Position numbers and translations under genes: made by a program
Assembly: GCF_002305895.1 (NCBI RefSeq)
Contig: NZ_CP022203.1
Coordinates: 1,156,501-1,220,500 of the forward strand
Source: Corallococcus macrosporus DSM 14697
GTDB lineage: Bacteria > Myxococcota > Myxococcia > Myxococcales > Myxococcaceae
Length of the DNA: 64,000 nucleotides
Direction: 5' to 3'
Notes under the pieces: model-generated
The model's database searches: none
Seen by the model: the letters and a program-made list of their open reading frames with translations, nothing else
Told to the model about the DNA's origin: nothing
Shown: in pieces, positions 46,369 to 58,473 of the stretch
Layout of the letters: every line of letters begins with the position of its first letter
Numbering within the stretch: the first letter of the stretch is position 1

Positions 46369-47406
46369 ATGAGCCAGTACGATGACTTGTTCTTCCGTGT
46401 GAGCACCAGCGACACAGGCGACCGGAACTTCGGGCACGAGTCGACAGACACCATCGCGTATCAGTCGCCCGACATCATCCCCTATGGCACCCGTCCCACG
46501 ACCAATCCGGTGCAATTCTTTGCCGGCAACTATGGCTCGGATGTGGGGCAGAACCTGGTGGAGAGCGCCGACAACTACATCTACCTGCGCGCCAGGAACC
46601 TGGCCGGTGAGGCCCGGTCCGGGAGCGTGTCGCTGTATGCCGTGCCGGCGAACCTGCTCCTGTACCCCTACCTGTGGGCGGGCAACGAGCTGCAGACCAG
46701 CGACAAGAACGTCGACAACGGGGCCCTGAACGTCATCCAGGCCGGCAGCGGCCAGATTGCGGTGACGGACAACCCCTTCGTCTGGAGAGCCCCCACGCCT
46801 GACCACTACTGCCTGGTCTCCCGGGTCTCGAATGCGACGCACCCGAACCCCGTCCCCACCGCGGCCCTGGGGGACATGAATGCGCTGACGGAGTTCATCC
46901 TGGACAACCCAGGGTTCGGATGGCGGAACGTCACCATCGTCGATGCCAACAAGCCGGACTACACCACCAAGGGCATCGGCTTCGAGCAGGGGACCGAGGA
47001 TGCGATGGTCACCTTCGACATCAAGTGCGTGAACGTCCCCGCGGGGGCGAGCGTCGCCTTCTCGGCCGGGACGCCGGGGCCCTCGCCCCTCATCGACCTG
47101 GGGGAGACGACGGTGCCCCAGACGTCTCCGGACCAGAACGGCAACTACAACTGGCACACGGGCATCGACTGCCTCGTGCGGGCGAACTACAAGACGACCA
47201 TCGACTATTCGTACTGGTCGCATGGCCTCGCGCCGCTGCCGGGGATGACCATCACGCTCCGGGTCCTCCCGTTCGTCGCCGCCGACCACCGCCTCTACGG
47301 CCGGCTCTTCACGCCCGAGCAGCTCGGGCTGTCTCCCGAGCGGTGCGCGGCGCTGGCGGGCAAGCGGGGCATCGTGCTCGGCTCCCACACCACCGTCTTC
47401 CGCTGA
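46369..47406 (+). CDS. Unrecognised beta-rich protein next to the LodA operon
   Basis: A 345-residue protein that I do not recognise. ATG 46369 (MSQYDDLFFRV) follows AGGAG by about 10 bases; an earlier frame start lacks support. Residues about 25-85 look like a CARDB/Ig-like strand pattern (SPDIIPYG, NYIYLRARNLAG, SVSLYAVPANLLLYPYLW). A middle region has many Asn/Asp/Gly turns, and a short C-terminal helix reads LFTPEQLGLSPERCAALAGK. There is no signal peptide or membrane helix. It converges on the pentaheme gene with 90 bases between. Composition is visually less GC-extreme than in the flanks, like the lod genes. Confidence 0.75.
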   Translation: MSQYDDLFFRVSTSDTGDRNFGHESTDTIAYQSPDIIPYGTRPTTNPVQFFAGNYGSDVGQNLVESADNYIYLRARNLAGEARSGSVSLYAVPANLLLYPYLWAGNELQTSDKNVDNGALNVIQAGSGQIAVTDNPFVWRAPTPDHYCLVSRVSNATHPNPVPTAALGDMNALTEFILDNPGFGWRNVTIVDANKPDYTTKGIGFEQGTEDAMVTFDIKCVNVPAGASVAFSAGTPGPSPLIDLGETTVPQTSPDQNGNYNWHTGIDCLVRANYKTTIDYSYWSHGLAPLPGMTITLRVLPFVAADHRLYGRLFTPEQLGLSPERCAALAGKRGIVLGSHTTVFR

Positions 47407-47496
47407 GCGGAGCGACACGCCTGGACGCGGTGAGGCGGCCACCGGGATGGGACGTCCGCCCACCGCCGATGGCCGCCGTGGTGAAGCCGCCGCGTC

Positions 47497-50400
47497 TCAG
47501 CGCTTCGTCACCCGGGCCTCACCCAGGACCATGGACCAGTTGTTCATGACCTCGGTGGGTTGAGAGGGGCCGTAGGTCTGGGCCTGCATGGGCGTCTTCG
47601 TGTTGAGGTGGCTGCTCATGTAGATGAGCCGCTGCATCGCGGGGCCCGGCGGGTTGTTGTCCTTGAGCGCGTCCTTGAACCGCGCGCCGAGGTAGCCCGG
47701 CGGGATGCTCTGGTAGTTCAGCCGGACCCGGACGGAGGCCCACGTGGGAATCTCGGACAGGGGGACCTGGTACACCAGCGTGTCTTCCCCCTCGGCTTCC
47801 CTGGCGCGGTTGCCGCTGGGGTAGTCCGGGTCACTCTCGATGCTGGGTTGGCCGCTCTGCACCTCGCTCAAGGGCGCCGTGAGCTGGGCCAGTTGGTAGA
47901 GGTCCAGGCCCAACTGCAGCTCTCCAGGTTGGCGGAGGCTCGCTGGCTTCCAGCCGGCGGGGAGGATTCGGTTGTCCTTCACGTCATGGAACTGCTGGAG
48001 CTCCAGGCTGGTGACCCGCTTGAGGTCGTCGACGACGCGGACCTCGTAGATTTGGACCTGGTCCTGCCGCTGGAGGGTCTGGAAGTGCGGCTGGAGCTGG
48101 CTGGGGTCGGATGAGAACTCGCTGGCGAGGATGTTGTCGCCATTGGCGTTGCAGCGGCCATTGCAGATGGCGCCTTGCGCGTTGGGCTGCCCGGAGGCCC
48201 AGAGCACCGTGCCGGACGCATCCAGGACCTCGAACTGGATGAACGCCCGGCGGAAGCCCGCGCCGCTGGGGAACTTGTGGCCCGCGTTGTTGATGAGGGT
48301 GACGGGGACGTTCAGCCTGTCGTACTCGATGGACGGGTCGCCCAGGGAGAGCTGCACCGCGGGGAGTGTCGGGTCGTAGGAGCCCTGGGCCGTGCTGTAC
48401 GCGAGGTCCAGGATGGACTGCTCGGCGTTGAGCAGGTTCTGCGCGACCACGTAGTTCCGCCTGGCGTCCGTGAGCGGGGCGATGGTGCCGTCGGGGAAGC
48501 GCAGGGCGAGAAAGAGGTCGTCCAGGAGGAGCGTCTCGCCGCTCCTGGCGGTGAAGCCGAGCTCGAGCCGGCGGAGGTCCGCGCCCACGGGCATGTTCGC
48601 CTGAAGGGGTTGCCACCTGGACTGGCCCGGCGTGGCCGCGAGCGGAGGCGAGGTGGACGCCAGGGCGTCTTGCGCCTTGTAGGTGCGCACGACGAGCTCC
48701 CCGCAGGAGAGCCTGTCACACCAGCCGGTGGCGCCCCAGATGAGGGTCGTCTTGTCGCCGCCCTTCTGGAGGGCGTCCTGGTAGCGGGTGAGGTCGATGC
48801 GCAGCGTCGAGGTGCCCTCGCTGAGCTGGAAGAAGTAGCGGCCATGGCTCGGGCGGACGGGGTGTCCCTGCGCGCCGGTGAGCGTCTGGACGGCGGCGAT
48901 GGCGCTCTGCTGGCTCCAGCCCGCGGTGTTGCCGTCCTCCGCGCCCGGATTGGGGACGAGGTTGGGCGTGCGGTTCAGGATGTCGGGGGATTGGAGGTAG
49001 GGCGGGACGCGCGAGTCGGGAGACAGGTAGAAGTCCAGCCCGAGCACGTCCGGGAACTGCTGGAACATCTCGTGGACGAACAGGTTGATGCCCAGCAACG
49101 TGTGCCGGTTGTACTCACGCGCCACCACTGGCGGGCTGCCTTCGTAGAAGGGGGCCAGGTCGTCGTTGCGCTGCGCCACGTGCACGCGCTTGTCGTGCGG
49201 TGATTCCGGCGCGGTGAGCGGCATGTGGCAGCTCTGGCACGACGTGTTGGCGCCGGGATAGCCGCTGTTGAGCCACTCGAAGTAGGTGGTCTGCTCGTAG
49301 GCGAGCGCGACGCAGGGGTCCTTCGTGAAGTCGCCGTCGGTGCGGAAGGTCGTCTGGCTGTCGTCGCAGCTCGCGGGGCGTTCGTAGCCGAAGTTCGCCT
49401 CCGTGATGGGCATGCCGGGCCTGTAGTTGGAGGGGACCTTGGGGAGGATGACGACATGGCAGGCGCCGCAGACCATGGAGTCGCGCAGGTAGCTGTGTCC
49501 GTCCACGTGCGCCGCGGTCTCCAGGTTCAGCCCCGCCGCGGCCATGGGCTTCGCGTTGAGGCCGACGTCAGGCCCGACGATGGCGCCCGGGCGCAGGTTC
49601 ATGGACGCGGTGAAGGGGAAGGACGGCGGTGTCTGCGTCCGCTTCTCCTCCTGGCTGACCAGCCGGTCCGAGATGGCCGTGGGGCCGAAGAGCGCTCCGT
49701 CCGAGCCATAGAAGAGGCTGTAGTCGGTGCCATTCCAGGGCTGGCCCTCCGAAGGCGCCATGGCGTGGCAGACGCTGCAGGAGAGCCCGTCCCGCGCCAG
49801 CGCGCCGTACACCGCGTTCCGCGGCTGCGTCTCGGAGACGTCGGGGAACGGATTCTCGTAGGGCGCGCCCTCCGGCGTCGCATAGAGGGTGTAGTGGTCG
49901 AACTGCACGTGGTTCGACAGGGCCTGCCGTTCCGCCAGCGGGGAATGGCATCGCAGGCAGAGCTGGTCCACCTGGTTGGGCTGATGCGGAGACAGTGAGC
50001 GGGTCGTCTCCACCTGGGCGAGGAAGACCGGGTCCCTGCCCGCCAGGGCCTTGATGGAGCCGCTCCAGTCTCCGAAGGGGGACCAGTTGGCGGACAGGTT
50101 CATGGGGCCCGCGCCGCCGTCCGCCCAGAGGCTGTTGACCGTGGGCTGCTGCCAGAACGCCATCTCCGGCAGGTCGCTGCCCTGGGCCTTCCAATCCGAG
50201 TCATGGCAGGACTGGCACACCAGGGAGGAGCTGAAGCTCTGGCTGCCGAGGTTCAGCCCGTTGTGCGCGATGTCCAGGTTCCGGTTGGGCAGCTTGACGA
50301 GCTCGCTGCTCTTGATTCGAGGGAGCTGGACGCCAAGCTGCTTCGTGTAGAAGTCGAGGAACGCCTGGGCGTCGTCGCTGGACTCGGCCAGGGGCTGGAG

Positions 50401-50595
50401 CAGGGCGTTGCCTCGCGGGAACACGGGGTAGGGCGGGGGGACGAGCCCATCCCCGGATGACGTGTCATCCGTGCCGCTGTCGCTCGCCGCGAGGACGGTG
50501 GGCGTGGGCTCCCGCTCGCTCGCGAGCAGGGCAACCGCGATGGCGCTCATGGCGCCGGCCGCGACAATCACATGACGTCGATACGTCGTCTTCAT
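47497..50595 (-). CDS. Pentaheme c-type cytochrome linked to the LodA/LodB operon
   Basis: A 1032-residue exported multiheme protein. The ATG at 50595 overlaps the flavoprotein stop (ATGA) and opens a signal or anchor (YRRHVIVAAGAMSAIAVALLA). Five heme motifs are seen: CQSCH 127-131, CLRCH 213-217, CSVCH 273-277, CGACH 376-380 and CQSCH 453-457. The heme-free C-terminal half has a carbohydrate-binding-like beta sandwich (NLVPNPGAEDGNTAGW, about 570-720) and a domain with NNAGHKFPSGAGFRR, as in other multiheme oxidoreductases. It probably takes electrons in the periplasm or at the surface. Coupling to the CTQ enzyme is inferred from the operon. Confidence 0.85.
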   Translation of the reverse strand: MKTTYRRHVIVAAGAMSAIAVALLASEREPTPTVLAASDSGTDDTSSGDGLVPPPYPVFPRGNALLQPLAESSDDAQAFLDFYTKQLGVQLPRIKSSELVKLPNRNLDIAHNGLNLGSQSFSSSLVCQSCHDSDWKAQGSDLPEMAFWQQPTVNSLWADGGAGPMNLSANWSPFGDWSGSIKALAGRDPVFLAQVETTRSLSPHQPNQVDQLCLRCHSPLAERQALSNHVQFDHYTLYATPEGAPYENPFPDVSETQPRNAVYGALARDGLSCSVCHAMAPSEGQPWNGTDYSLFYGSDGALFGPTAISDRLVSQEEKRTQTPPSFPFTASMNLRPGAIVGPDVGLNAKPMAAAGLNLETAAHVDGHSYLRDSMVCGACHVVILPKVPSNYRPGMPITEANFGYERPASCDDSQTTFRTDGDFTKDPCVALAYEQTTYFEWLNSGYPGANTSCQSCHMPLTAPESPHDKRVHVAQRNDDLAPFYEGSPPVVAREYNRHTLLGINLFVHEMFQQFPDVLGLDFYLSPDSRVPPYLQSPDILNRTPNLVPNPGAEDGNTAGWSQQSAIAAVQTLTGAQGHPVRPSHGRYFFQLSEGTSTLRIDLTRYQDALQKGGDKTTLIWGATGWCDRLSCGELVVRTYKAQDALASTSPPLAATPGQSRWQPLQANMPVGADLRRLELGFTARSGETLLLDDLFLALRFPDGTIAPLTDARRNYVVAQNLLNAEQSILDLAYSTAQGSYDPTLPAVQLSLGDPSIEYDRLNVPVTLINNAGHKFPSGAGFRRAFIQFEVLDASGTVLWASGQPNAQGAICNGRCNANGDNILASEFSSDPSQLQPHFQTLQRQDQVQIYEVRVVDDLKRVTSLELQQFHDVKDNRILPAGWKPASLRQPGELQLGLDLYQLAQLTAPLSEVQSGQPSIESDPDYPSGNRAREAEGEDTLVYQVPLSEIPTWASVRVRLNYQSIPPGYLGARFKDALKDNNPPGPAMQRLIYMSSHLNTKTPMQAQTYGPSQPTEVMNNWSMVLGEARVTKR

Positions 50596-51764
50596 GAGGT
50601 CACCTCGAGGGGCTGGGGGCGGCGGGGGGGCGCGGGGAGCGCGGGGGGGCCGGGCAGGGACTCCCACCGGTTCCTCCAGAAGGGCGCCTGGGGCCACCGC
50701 TGCTCCTGGCGGTAGTAGGCCCCTCGCGTCCGCTGATGTTCCTGGAACCGCTCGTTGAGCGTGGCTTCGTAGGTCTGGAGCGCCTCCAGGTCGCCGCGCA
50801 GGTAGCGCTCCAGGGCGTCGGCCGCCAGGAGCGCGGAGTCCAGCGCCTTGGTGATGCCCTGGGAGGACAGCGGGTCATAGGTGCAGGCGGCGTCACCGAC
50901 GGCGAGCCACTGTTCGCCCTGCATCCGGTCGAGCTGCCCGACGAGCACGGGCACCGCGACGAGCGGCTCGCTGGTGAAGTCACACACATCGAGCCGAGCG
51001 TGCGTCACGGGGGCCTGCTTCAGCAGGGCCAGCCAGGGCTCGGGGGTGGCCCAGCGCAAGCCGCGCAAGGAGTCCCCGTCGCCAATGAGCGCGACGACGA
51101 CGCGCCGGTTCGGCAGCAGCGCGGAGTACCACCAGCCCTCCGGGCAGGCCTCCACCAGCGCGTAGGTGGGGAAGGTCGCGTCATCCGGGAGCGTGAAGGC
51201 GCCATACACGGCGAAGCAGCGGTCGCTCACGAGCCGGCGCGCGCCCCGGGCAGAGGCGAAGGGCGCCTTCCAGCCGCTGGCATCCACGACGAACCGCGCC
51301 CGCAGTGTGCTGGGGCCCGATTTCGCGCGGGCGAGGTGCAGCAGGTAGCCGTCCCGCCCCAGCGCCTCCGCGCTCAGCAGCGTCGTCGTGCGAAGCACCC
51401 GCGCGCCCTGCCGGACGGCCTCAAGGCTCAGCCGCTCATCGAAGCGCGCCCGGTCCAGGTGCCACGCGGAGCCCCAGGGGGACATCAGCGTGTCATGGAA
51501 GCCCGGCTCCGCCTGCCCCCAGCACGCAGAGGTGCCGCGGGAGGCGAGGTGTCCGTCGCGCAGGAAGCTGCCCCAGACGCCGAGCCGCGACAGCGGCAGG
51601 CGGACATCCGGAGGCAGCGTCTCACCCAGCCGGGGCGCGTCGTACGCGGTGCGCTCGACGACGGTGACGGAGAGGAACGGCGCCTTGTCCCGCAGCGCCA
51701 CCGCCATGGCCGCGCCCGCGGGGCCTCCGCCGATGATGGCCACGTCGCAAGAGGACTCGCTCAC
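50592..51764 (-). CDS. LodB-type FAD-dependent maturase (tryptophan-halogenase-like flavoprotein)
   Basis: A 390-residue flavoprotein. The FAD dinucleotide motif is VAIIGGGPAGAA at residues 8-19; LGETLPP matches the flavin-halogenase-like superfamily, and the second FAD motif AVGDAACTYDPLSSQGI is near 290. LodB proteins act on the partner LodA in the cytoplasm to complete its cysteine tryptophylquinone cofactor. The pairing, with a 4-base GTGA overlap after the LodA-type gene, supports that role. A free-standing hydroxylase is the alternative. Confidence 0.88.
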   Translation of the reverse strand: MSESSCDVAIIGGGPAGAAMAVALRDKAPFLSVTVVERTAYDAPRLGETLPPDVRLPLSRLGVWGSFLRDGHLASRGTSACWGQAEPGFHDTLMSPWGSAWHLDRARFDERLSLEAVRQGARVLRTTTLLSAEALGRDGYLLHLARAKSGPSTLRARFVVDASGWKAPFASARGARRLVSDRCFAVYGAFTLPDDATFPTYALVEACPEGWWYSALLPNRRVVVALIGDGDSLRGLRWATPEPWLALLKQAPVTHARLDVCDFTSEPLVAVPVLVGQLDRMQGEQWLAVGDAACTYDPLSSQGITKALDSALLAADALERYLRGDLEALQTYEATLNERFQEHQRTRGAYYRQEQRWPQAPFWRNRWESLPGPPALPAPPRRPQPLEVTS

Positions 51765-53761
51765 GTGTGGCCTGCCTTGGGCCGCGCGGCGGCCTGCTGG
51801 CTGGGGTCCGGCTTGTACGTCCGCTCCACTTCGATGAACGTGGGCGCGGGCGGCATTCCTGGCCCGGCGTCAGGGCCTCGCTCGTTGGCGGGGGCGTCCG
51901 ACCGCTTGATGACGAAGCCCAGCTCGTTCCAGTGGAAGACCATGTCCTCGTCCACGTCGAAGTTCGACGGGGCCGGGCGGGTCCAGTAGTCCTGGTGCCA
52001 TTGCTGGTCGTCTCCCAGGTAGTTCACGTAGTAGGGCCGCTGGGCGGGCCACCACCAGAGGGACGTCTGCAGGACCGGCTGGTTGGAGCACTCGTTGAAG
52101 TCGGCTTGCCAGGGCAGCGCCATGTACTTGCTGGCATCCCCCGGCTCCAGGCCCAGCCCGTCGTGCGGGTTGACGTCCCACTGGAGCGGTTGACCCTCGG
52201 GCCTGACACGGTGCTTGAAGCGGAAGCCCGCGTCCGGGTCGTCCTGGAAGAAGTTCCCGTCCCGGGCAATCCACGTCATCTCGATGCCCGGGCAGAAGGC
52301 GCCGCCCACGCAGTTCTCCAGCACGGCGCGGTCCAGCAGCGCTCCCGGCGACGCGGTGGCCCTGGGCGGCGAGTGGTCGACCTTCCCGTCGCTGTATTGC
52401 TTGAGGAAGAAGTACTGGGTCCGCGTGAGCGTCAGGAACTTGCGGGGGAGGGTTTCGGTGATGGGGTTGTCGCCCGCCATCTTCGGCATGAGGTCCGGCG
52501 TGAGGACGTTGACGTCGGAGGGGTTCCGGATTTTGTGAAGGAAGCGGGGGCCCAGGTTCCCGCCCTGGATGGCGTCATGTTTGCCATTGCCGGTGGGGCC
52601 GACGTCCGCGACCCACTGGTAGACGGCGGGGCGGCTCAGGATGGGGAGGAGCTCCGCCTGGAAGTTGGGCGTGTAGTCCGTCTGGAACTGCCCGTCCTGG
52701 TAGAGCGAGGGGGCGAGGTTCTTCTGGGTGACGAAGGTGTCGTAGAGCGTGTCGTAGAGCGTGATGATGTTGAGGATTTGCGGCGCGTAGCCGGGCGGCC
52801 CCACCACCACCCACGCGGGGAACTCCACCTCGTGCTCCGAGTCGTCCTCCATGACCAGGGTCGCGGTCACGGGCCCGTCCGAGACGTCGTCCCACCAGAA
52901 GGTGTTGTTGGCGTACGTGTCCAGCCGGGGCTGGGGGTAGGCCATTTCGTGGATGAACTTCTTCGCCGCGCGCTGCTGGTCGCCGCCGAGGTCCAGGCTG
53001 GGGTCCGCGAGGACGGTGTCGACGGCGGCGTCGAAGGACTCCTGGGTGGCGTACCCGATGTCCGCGATGGACTTGAGCGCCTGGAGGATGTCCTGCGCCA
53101 GCGCGTGTTGCTTCTCCCAGCCCTCCAGCAGACCTGACGTGAGGTCGTAGTGCACCGACACGCCGGCCTTGCCGTAGCCGCCCACCGCGTGGAGGTGGCC
53201 CTGGGCATCCGTGACGAGCTTTCCCAGGCGGGTGATGTCGCTGCCTTCGGGGAGCAGGTTCGAGGGGTGGGCCGACGTCGCGGTCAGCGCGCAGTCCGCG
53301 GTGGTGGGCCAGCCGCCGGTGCCCCGGCAGGTGACGGTGCGCGGCCCCGCGTCGAGGATGAGCGCGTTGCGGTCATCCCCCAGGGTGCGTGGGTTTCGCA
53401 GCGGGTGCGGCTTGGGGGGATTGCCTTGCGGCGCATAGTTCCCGTCCGCGCCCTGCTGCTGCCGGAACTCGTACCAGGCGGCCTTCTTGTTGGCCAGGTG
53501 GACCGTCCAGCGGATGTCCTTGACGCCCCGCTCGCCCACTTGGACCGTGCTCAGGTACGCGCCGGACGCGTCGTAGGCGTGAATCTGGAAGCGCGCCGCT
53601 TGTCTGCGCACCGCCAGGTTGGCGTCGCGGAACCGCGTCACGGGGCCGCCGCTCACCTCCAGGGGCAGGCCTCCTGCCTCCTCGGGGCCGAGGTAGTAAT
53701 CCTCGCTGTCCCCGACGCGGGCCACGCCGATGGCCGGGTGAATCTTGTAGGTTGTGCTCAT
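51761..53761 (-). CDS. LodA/GoxA-family CTQ-dependent amino-acid oxidase or dehydrogenase
   Basis: A 666-residue enzyme of the LodA family, whose members oxidise amino acids (lysine, glycine) with a self-made cysteine tryptophylquinone. The family start KIHPAIGVARVGDSEDYYLGPE, the CVGGAFCPGIE block and PWQADFNEC...WWPAQRP are clear. Cys484 and Trp551 lie 67 apart, close to the Cys516-Trp581 pair of LodA, so they are the likely CTQ pair; Cys490 is an alternative. ATG 53761 has GAGGAG at good distance. There is no signal peptide, as in LodA. The substrate is unknown. It heads the operon and overlaps the LodB-type gene by 4 bases. Confidence 0.9.
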   Translation of the reverse strand: MSTTYKIHPAIGVARVGDSEDYYLGPEEAGGLPLEVSGGPVTRFRDANLAVRRQAARFQIHAYDASGAYLSTVQVGERGVKDIRWTVHLANKKAAWYEFRQQQGADGNYAPQGNPPKPHPLRNPRTLGDDRNALILDAGPRTVTCRGTGGWPTTADCALTATSAHPSNLLPEGSDITRLGKLVTDAQGHLHAVGGYGKAGVSVHYDLTSGLLEGWEKQHALAQDILQALKSIADIGYATQESFDAAVDTVLADPSLDLGGDQQRAAKKFIHEMAYPQPRLDTYANNTFWWDDVSDGPVTATLVMEDDSEHEVEFPAWVVVGPPGYAPQILNIITLYDTLYDTFVTQKNLAPSLYQDGQFQTDYTPNFQAELLPILSRPAVYQWVADVGPTGNGKHDAIQGGNLGPRFLHKIRNPSDVNVLTPDLMPKMAGDNPITETLPRKFLTLTRTQYFFLKQYSDGKVDHSPPRATASPGALLDRAVLENCVGGAFCPGIEMTWIARDGNFFQDDPDAGFRFKHRVRPEGQPLQWDVNPHDGLGLEPGDASKYMALPWQADFNECSNQPVLQTSLWWWPAQRPYYVNYLGDDQQWHQDYWTRPAPSNFDVDEDMVFHWNELGFVIKRSDAPANERGPDAGPGMPPAPTFIEVERTYKPDPSQQAAARPKAGHT

Positions 53762-53794
53762 GCCTTCGCTCCTCGCGGTGTGGCGCGAAGTCGT

Positions 53795-53808
53795 GCAAGG
53801 CACATTCC
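53795..53808 (-). promoter_or_regulatory. Weak sigma-54-like promoter before the lodA-type gene
   Basis: On the minus strand GGAATGTGCCTTGC has GG and GC 10 bases apart with a perfect TTGC -12 element but a poor -24 element. It lies 34 bases before the start codon, leaving a short leader. Confidence 0.25.
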
Positions 53809-53874
53809 CCCCAGGCACGGTTGTCGGGATTCCAGGTGGCCTGTGCTTTTTGTGGGTGAAGTCTGTGTTTTGCC

Positions 53875-53937
53875 CATGTCAGGCATTGCGGATGACGTGT
53901 CGGGCATGGGCCGTGACGTGTCAGCGTCCAGGCCGCA
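53875..53937. repeat. Three tandem repeats phased at 21 bp, core CRTGTCRG/CRTGTC
   Basis: CATGTCAGGCAT at 53875, CGTGTCGGGCAT at 53896 and CGTGTCAGCGTC at 53917 are spaced exactly 21 bases apart, two helical turns. Copies 1 and 2 agree at most of 12 positions; copy 3 keeps the CGTGTCAG core. The array is about 115-175 bases upstream of the lodA-type start and suits cooperative binding of an activator. Confidence 0.55.
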
Positions 53938-54054
53938 CGCCGGGCCAGCGGTCCGCCGGGGGCCCGCCCTCCACCCTCCACACCCGCGGTGGGGGCCTAC
54001 TCACGACGTTCCGTCGCGTTGACGCCGGGCTGTACCTGTGTTCAGGCTAGCCCT

Positions 54055-54059
54055 GGAGG
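54055..54059 (+). promoter_or_regulatory. Ribosome binding site fixing the lhr start
   Basis: GGAGG lies 5 bases before ATG 54065 and decides against the in-frame GTG at 54038. Confidence 0.7.
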
Positions 54060-54064
54060 TGCCC

Positions 54065-58408
<4,344 letters not shown>

Positions 58409-58473
58409 GCGGCGGGCCGCGTCGCCACCAGGTGCTAGGGTGCCGTCCCTCTCTTCTTCGAGGGGTCGCCCGC

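Larger units (their letters stand above)
53762..54064. other. Divergent control region between lodA-type gene and lhr
   Basis: A gap of 303 bases with no coding frame I trust. It holds the promoters of two divergent genes, a three-copy 21-bp-phased repeat (53875-53937) and a weak sigma-54-like box on the minus strand (53795-53808). T-rich patches at about 53846-53872 stand out in this GC-rich DNA. Confidence 0.6.
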
